Below are positions 61,344 to 64,000 of a DNA stretch of 64,000 nt, in pieces. This stretch comes from Acidimicrobiia bacterium. GTDB lineage: Bacteria; Actinomycetota; Acidimicrobiia; IMCC26256; PALSA-610. Within the stretch, counting starts at the first letter, position 1, and each line of letters begins with the position of its first letter. A program made the translations under genes and the position numbers. The DNA lies in NCBI GenBank assembly GCA_027494135.1, contig JAOSJK010000012.1, positions 5,001 through 69,000 of the forward strand, in the 5' to 3' direction. Under the pieces are notes generated by a model. The model was not told the origin of the DNA and did not search any database. It saw only the letters and a list, made by a program, of their open reading frames with translations.

Positions 61344-62564
61344 CTACTGGATGAGCTTGATGATGTTGAACATCGGCAGGTAGAGCGCGATGACCATGCC
61401 GCCGACCGCGATGCCCATGACGACGATGAGCAGAGGCTCGATGAGCGAGGTCAGGGCGTTGACCGTCGCCTCGACCTCCTGGTCGTAGAAGTCGGCGATC
61501 CTGTCGAGCATCTCGTCGAGGGCGCCCGTCTCCTCGCCGACCGCCATCATCTGGACGACCATCGGCGGGAAGACGTCGTGGTTCTCGAGCCGCGCCGCGA
61601 TCGGCTCACCCTGCTTGACGCCCTCCTGAGTGTCGCGGACAGCGGTCGCGACTACGTGGTTCCCGGCCGTATCGGCGACGATGTCGAGCGCCTCCAGGAT
61701 CGGGACTCCGGAGCGCACCAGCGCCGAGAGGGTCCGCGAGAACCGTGCCAGCGCGGCTTTCTGCACGAGCTTGCCGAAGACCGGTGCCTTCAGCTTCATC
61801 GAGTCCCAGGTGCGGCGACCCTCGTCGGTCGAGATCCACTTGCGGAATGCGAATACCCCGCCGATCTCGACGCCGAGGACCACGTACCAGAGGCTCCGGA
61901 AGACCGAAGAGATCGCCAGCAGCACTCGGGTCGGCGGCGGCAGAGTCCCCCCGAGCTCGTTGTACAGGTTCTCGAACATCGGGATGATGAACAGGAGCAT
62001 CGCGGTGACGATCAGGAGCACCAGGGCCCCGACGACGGCCGGGTAGGTCATCGCCGACTTGATCTTCCGCCGCAGCTCCACCTGCTTCTCGATCGTGTCG
62101 GCGAGGCGCAGGAGCACCGAGTCGAGGACACCCCCGATCTCACCCGACTTGACCATCGACACATAGAGACGGTTGAACACCTTGGGGTGCTTGGCCAGCG
62201 CCGCGGAGAGCGATGCTCCCCGCTCGACATCGGCGCGCACCTGCCCGGCGATGTCGGCCAGCGCGCGGCTCTCGCTCTGCTCCGCGAGAATCGCGAGAGC
62301 GCGCAGCAGCGTGAGGCCCGAGTTGATCATCGTCGCGAACTGGCGTGAGAAGACGGCGACGTCCTTCAGCTTCACGCGGTTCGCGAGGAACGGGATGGTG
62401 ACGTCGCGGCCCAGCGACGCCGACCCCTGCTGCTCGATCTCTATGGGCACGTAGCCCATCGACCGGAGCTTCCCCACGACGAGCTGCTGGCTGTCGGCCT
62501 CGAGCTTGCCCTCGACGAGGCGTCCAGCGCGGTCCTTGACCTTGTACGCGAAGGTCTCGGCCAT
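61344..62564 (-). CDS. pilC: type IV pilus inner-membrane platform protein PilC
   Basis: 406 residues, intact, GspF family. Two homologous halves: KLKDVAVFSRQFATMINSGL to AMTYPAVVGALVLLIVTAML, and ALARFSRTLSALVRSGVPIL to VEATVNALTSLIEPLLIVVM. Three membrane helices (about residues 172-195, 220-240 and 375-398). ATG start five bases after pilT. PilC turns with the motor ATPases to build or dismantle the fibre. Confidence 0.95.
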   Translation of the reverse strand: MAETFAYKVKDRAGRLVEGKLEADSQQLVVGKLRSMGYVPIEIEQQGSASLGRDVTIPFLANRVKLKDVAVFSRQFATMINSGLTLLRALAILAEQSESRALADIAGQVRADVERGASLSAALAKHPKVFNRLYVSMVKSGEIGGVLDSVLLRLADTIEKQVELRRKIKSAMTYPAVVGALVLLIVTAMLLFIIPMFENLYNELGGTLPPPTRVLLAISSVFRSLWYVVLGVEIGGVFAFRKWISTDEGRRTWDSMKLKAPVFGKLVQKAALARFSRTLSALVRSGVPILEALDIVADTAGNHVVATAVRDTQEGVKQGEPIAARLENHDVFPPMVVQMMAVGEETGALDEMLDRIADFYDQEVEATVNALTSLIEPLLIVVMGIAVGGMVIALYLPMFNIIKLIQ

Positions 62565-62569
62565 CCGTC

Positions 62570-64000
62570 TCAGCCCCCCGCCACGAGCCTGCGCAGGTCG
62601 GACTCGTTGGCGCAGCGCTCGGCCGCCGTTTCCACGGTGATCTTCCCGGCCCGCACCAGGGACGCGAGCGACTGGTCCATCGTGAGCATTCCGTGCTTCC
62701 CGCCGGCCTGGAGCATCGAGTAGATCTGGTGGACCTTGCCCTCGCGGATCAGGTTCCTGATGGCGGGGGTCGCTACCAGGACCTCGCAGGCAGCGACGCG
62801 ACCGGCACCGCCGGGAGTCGGCAGTAGCTGCTGCGTGACGATGCCCTGCAGCGACGATGCGAGCTGCACGCGTATCTGCTGCTGCTGATGAGCGGGAAAG
62901 ACGTCGATCACCCGGTCGATCGACTGCGGGGCGTCCTGGGTGTGAAGGGTCGCGAAGACCAGGTGACCCGTCTCCGCCGCGGTCAGCGCGGTGGATATCG
63001 TCTCCAGGTCACGCATCTCCCCGACGAGGATCACGTCGGGGTCCTGACGCAGCACGTGCTTCAGCGCCGAGGCGAAGGAGTGGGTGTCCTCCCCCACCTC
63101 GCGCTGGTTCACGAGCGACCGCTTGTGACTGTGGAGGAACTCGATCGGGTCCTCGACGGTCATGATGTGCAGGGGCTTCTCGCGGTTGACGATGTCGATG
63201 AGCGACGCCAGAGTGGTCGACTTGCCGCTACCGGTCGGGCCCGTGACGAGCACGAGACCCCGCGGGAGGCCGGCGAACCACTTCACCGACTCCGGAATGC
63301 CGAGATCGTCGAAGTCGACGATCTCGTAGGGGATCACGCGCATTACCGCGCCGACGGCGTCACGCTGGAGAAAGACGTTCACGCGGAAGCGGCTCTTGCC
63401 GGGGAGGGAGTACGAGGTGTCGAGCTCGAGGTCGTTCTCGAACTTCTCCCTCTGCTTCTGCGTGATCAACGAGTAGACCATCTGGCGCACCTGTGACCCG
63501 TTGAGCACCGGCAGATCTGCGAGAGGCACCAGCTCACCATGGATCCGGATCGTCGGGTGCTGGCCCGCCGCGAGGTGCAGGTCGGATCCCCGGGCCTGGA
63601 GCACCCGGTCGAGCAGGTCGTTGACCCCCAGGTCGTCGACGTTCGCCTCTCCTGGAGCACCCACGGACATGCGACCCGCCGGCGCTCCTTCGAGCAGGCC
63701 GTCGACCTCCCCGTAGACCGCATCGACAGCGCGGTGCAGCTCGGCACGATCAGCGACGGCCGGGACTATCTCGTAGCCCGTCGCCGCCCCGACGGCGGCG
63801 ACCGCGTCGTCGTCCGACGGCTCGGCGAAGGCGACCACCAGCTTGTTGTCCTCGAAGTCGACGCCGATCGCCGAGTGCCGGCGCGCCACATCTTCGGGCA
63901 CCGTGGTGGAGGCGGCCTGATGCAGTGGCGCCTCCTGGAGATCCACGAATCGCATCCCGAGGCTCTCGGCCAGGGCCGCCGTCAGGTCCTTCGACCCCAC
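62570..64000 (-). CDS. pilT: PilT-like motor ATPase with MshEN-like N-terminal part (cut by window edge)
   Basis: At least 476 residues; the frame reaches the window end, so the true start may lie outside. Residues 1-100 (LGMRFVDLQEAPLHQAASTT then VPEDVARRHSAIGV and KLVVAFAEPSDDDAVAAVGA) look like an MshEN/GspE N-terminal domain. The rest is PilT: LLDRVLQARGSDLHLAAGQH, Walker A LVTGPTGSGKSTTLASLIDI, Asp box TVEDPIEFLHSHKRSLVNQR, Walker B DPDVILVGEMRDLETISTAL, His box GHLVFATLHTQDA and the AIRNLIREGKVHQIYSML motif typical of retraction ATPases. PilT usually lacks the first domain. Confidence 0.9.
   Translation of the reverse strand: MGSKDLTAALAESLGMRFVDLQEAPLHQAASTTVPEDVARRHSAIGVDFEDNKLVVAFAEPSDDDAVAAVGAATGYEIVPAVADRAELHRAVDAVYGEVDGLLEGAPAGRMSVGAPGEANVDDLGVNDLLDRVLQARGSDLHLAAGQHPTIRIHGELVPLADLPVLNGSQVRQMVYSLITQKQREKFENDLELDTSYSLPGKSRFRVNVFLQRDAVGAVMRVIPYEIVDFDDLGIPESVKWFAGLPRGLVLVTGPTGSGKSTTLASLIDIVNREKPLHIMTVEDPIEFLHSHKRSLVNQREVGEDTHSFASALKHVLRQDPDVILVGEMRDLETISTALTAAETGHLVFATLHTQDAPQSIDRVIDVFPAHQQQQIRVQLASSLQGIVTQQLLPTPGGAGRVAACEVLVATPAIRNLIREGKVHQIYSMLQAGGKHGMLTMDQSLASLVRAGKITVETAAERCANESDLRRLVAGG

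Overview
The window is a GC-rich stretch of a bacterial chromosome that is almost entirely core metabolism. It looks like an actinobacterium (Actinomycetota). It has an actinobacterial integration host factor (mihF), a clpS-DUF2017 pair, a PriA without helicase motifs, many GTG/TTG starts and apparently leaderless promoters. Three gene blocks follow the order known from Mycobacterium: infC-rpmI-rplT-tsnR-pheS-pheT with argCJBDFRGH-mpg-tyrS; pyrR-pyrB-pyrC-carA-carB-pyrF-mihF-gmk-rpoZ-coaBC-metK-priA-fmt-rsmB-rpe-rib; and aroC-aroK-aroB-aroQ-pepQ-efp-nusB. The type IV pilus genes point away from mycobacteria, perhaps to an Acidimicrobiia-like lineage; that placement is inference.

Layout. 0.2-4.6 kb: tyrS, a divergent class A penicillin-binding protein with PASTA domains, and a 3-methyladenine glycosylase. 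4.6-13.2 kb: the whole arginine operon argC-J-B-D-F-R-G-H on the minus strand, behind one promoter shared with two divergent MaoC-type hot-dog genes. 14-20 kb: infC-rpmI-rplT-tsnR-pheS-pheT. 20.5-25.6 kb: riboflavin operon ribD-ribE-ribBA-ribH running on into hisG and a cold-shock-like gene, led by an FMN riboswitch. 25.6-29.5 kb: an accessory patch bounded by two toxin-antitoxin modules (vapBC, mazEF), with two lipoprotein genes between them. 29.5-48.6 kb: pyrimidine operon, nucleotide/CoA/SAM genes, priA, def, fmt, rsmB, rpe and a mogA-like gene; pyrR is preceded by a PyrR-binding RNA loop. 48.7-54.9 kb: DUF2017, clpS, nusB, efp, pepQ and the aro genes. 54.9-64 kb: type IV pilus genes (pilP-like, pilO, a pilM-pilN fusion, a small HTH gene, prepilin peptidase, pilin, pilC, pilT), a zinc/cadmium-type CDF exporter on the plus strand, and a GEMM-type cyclic-dinucleotide riboswitch before the pilin gene.

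How it works together. Genes are packed in long minus-strand operons with four-base stop/start overlaps at about twenty junctions. Control is visible at the heads of operons: ArgR and its possible operator for arginine, FMN for riboflavin, PyrR for pyrimidines, a cyclic dinucleotide for the pilin.

Caution. About fifty one-base frameshifts interrupt otherwise well-conserved essential genes, mostly next to G/C runs, and some come in compensating pairs. They look like base-calling errors in the source sequence, not biology. For these genes the coordinates give the reconstructed span and the break points are stated. No rRNA, tRNA, CRISPR array, transposase or phage gene was seen. The only stretch over 300 bases without a gene is 25224-25654, which holds the FMN riboswitch, two hairpins and the vapBC operator.
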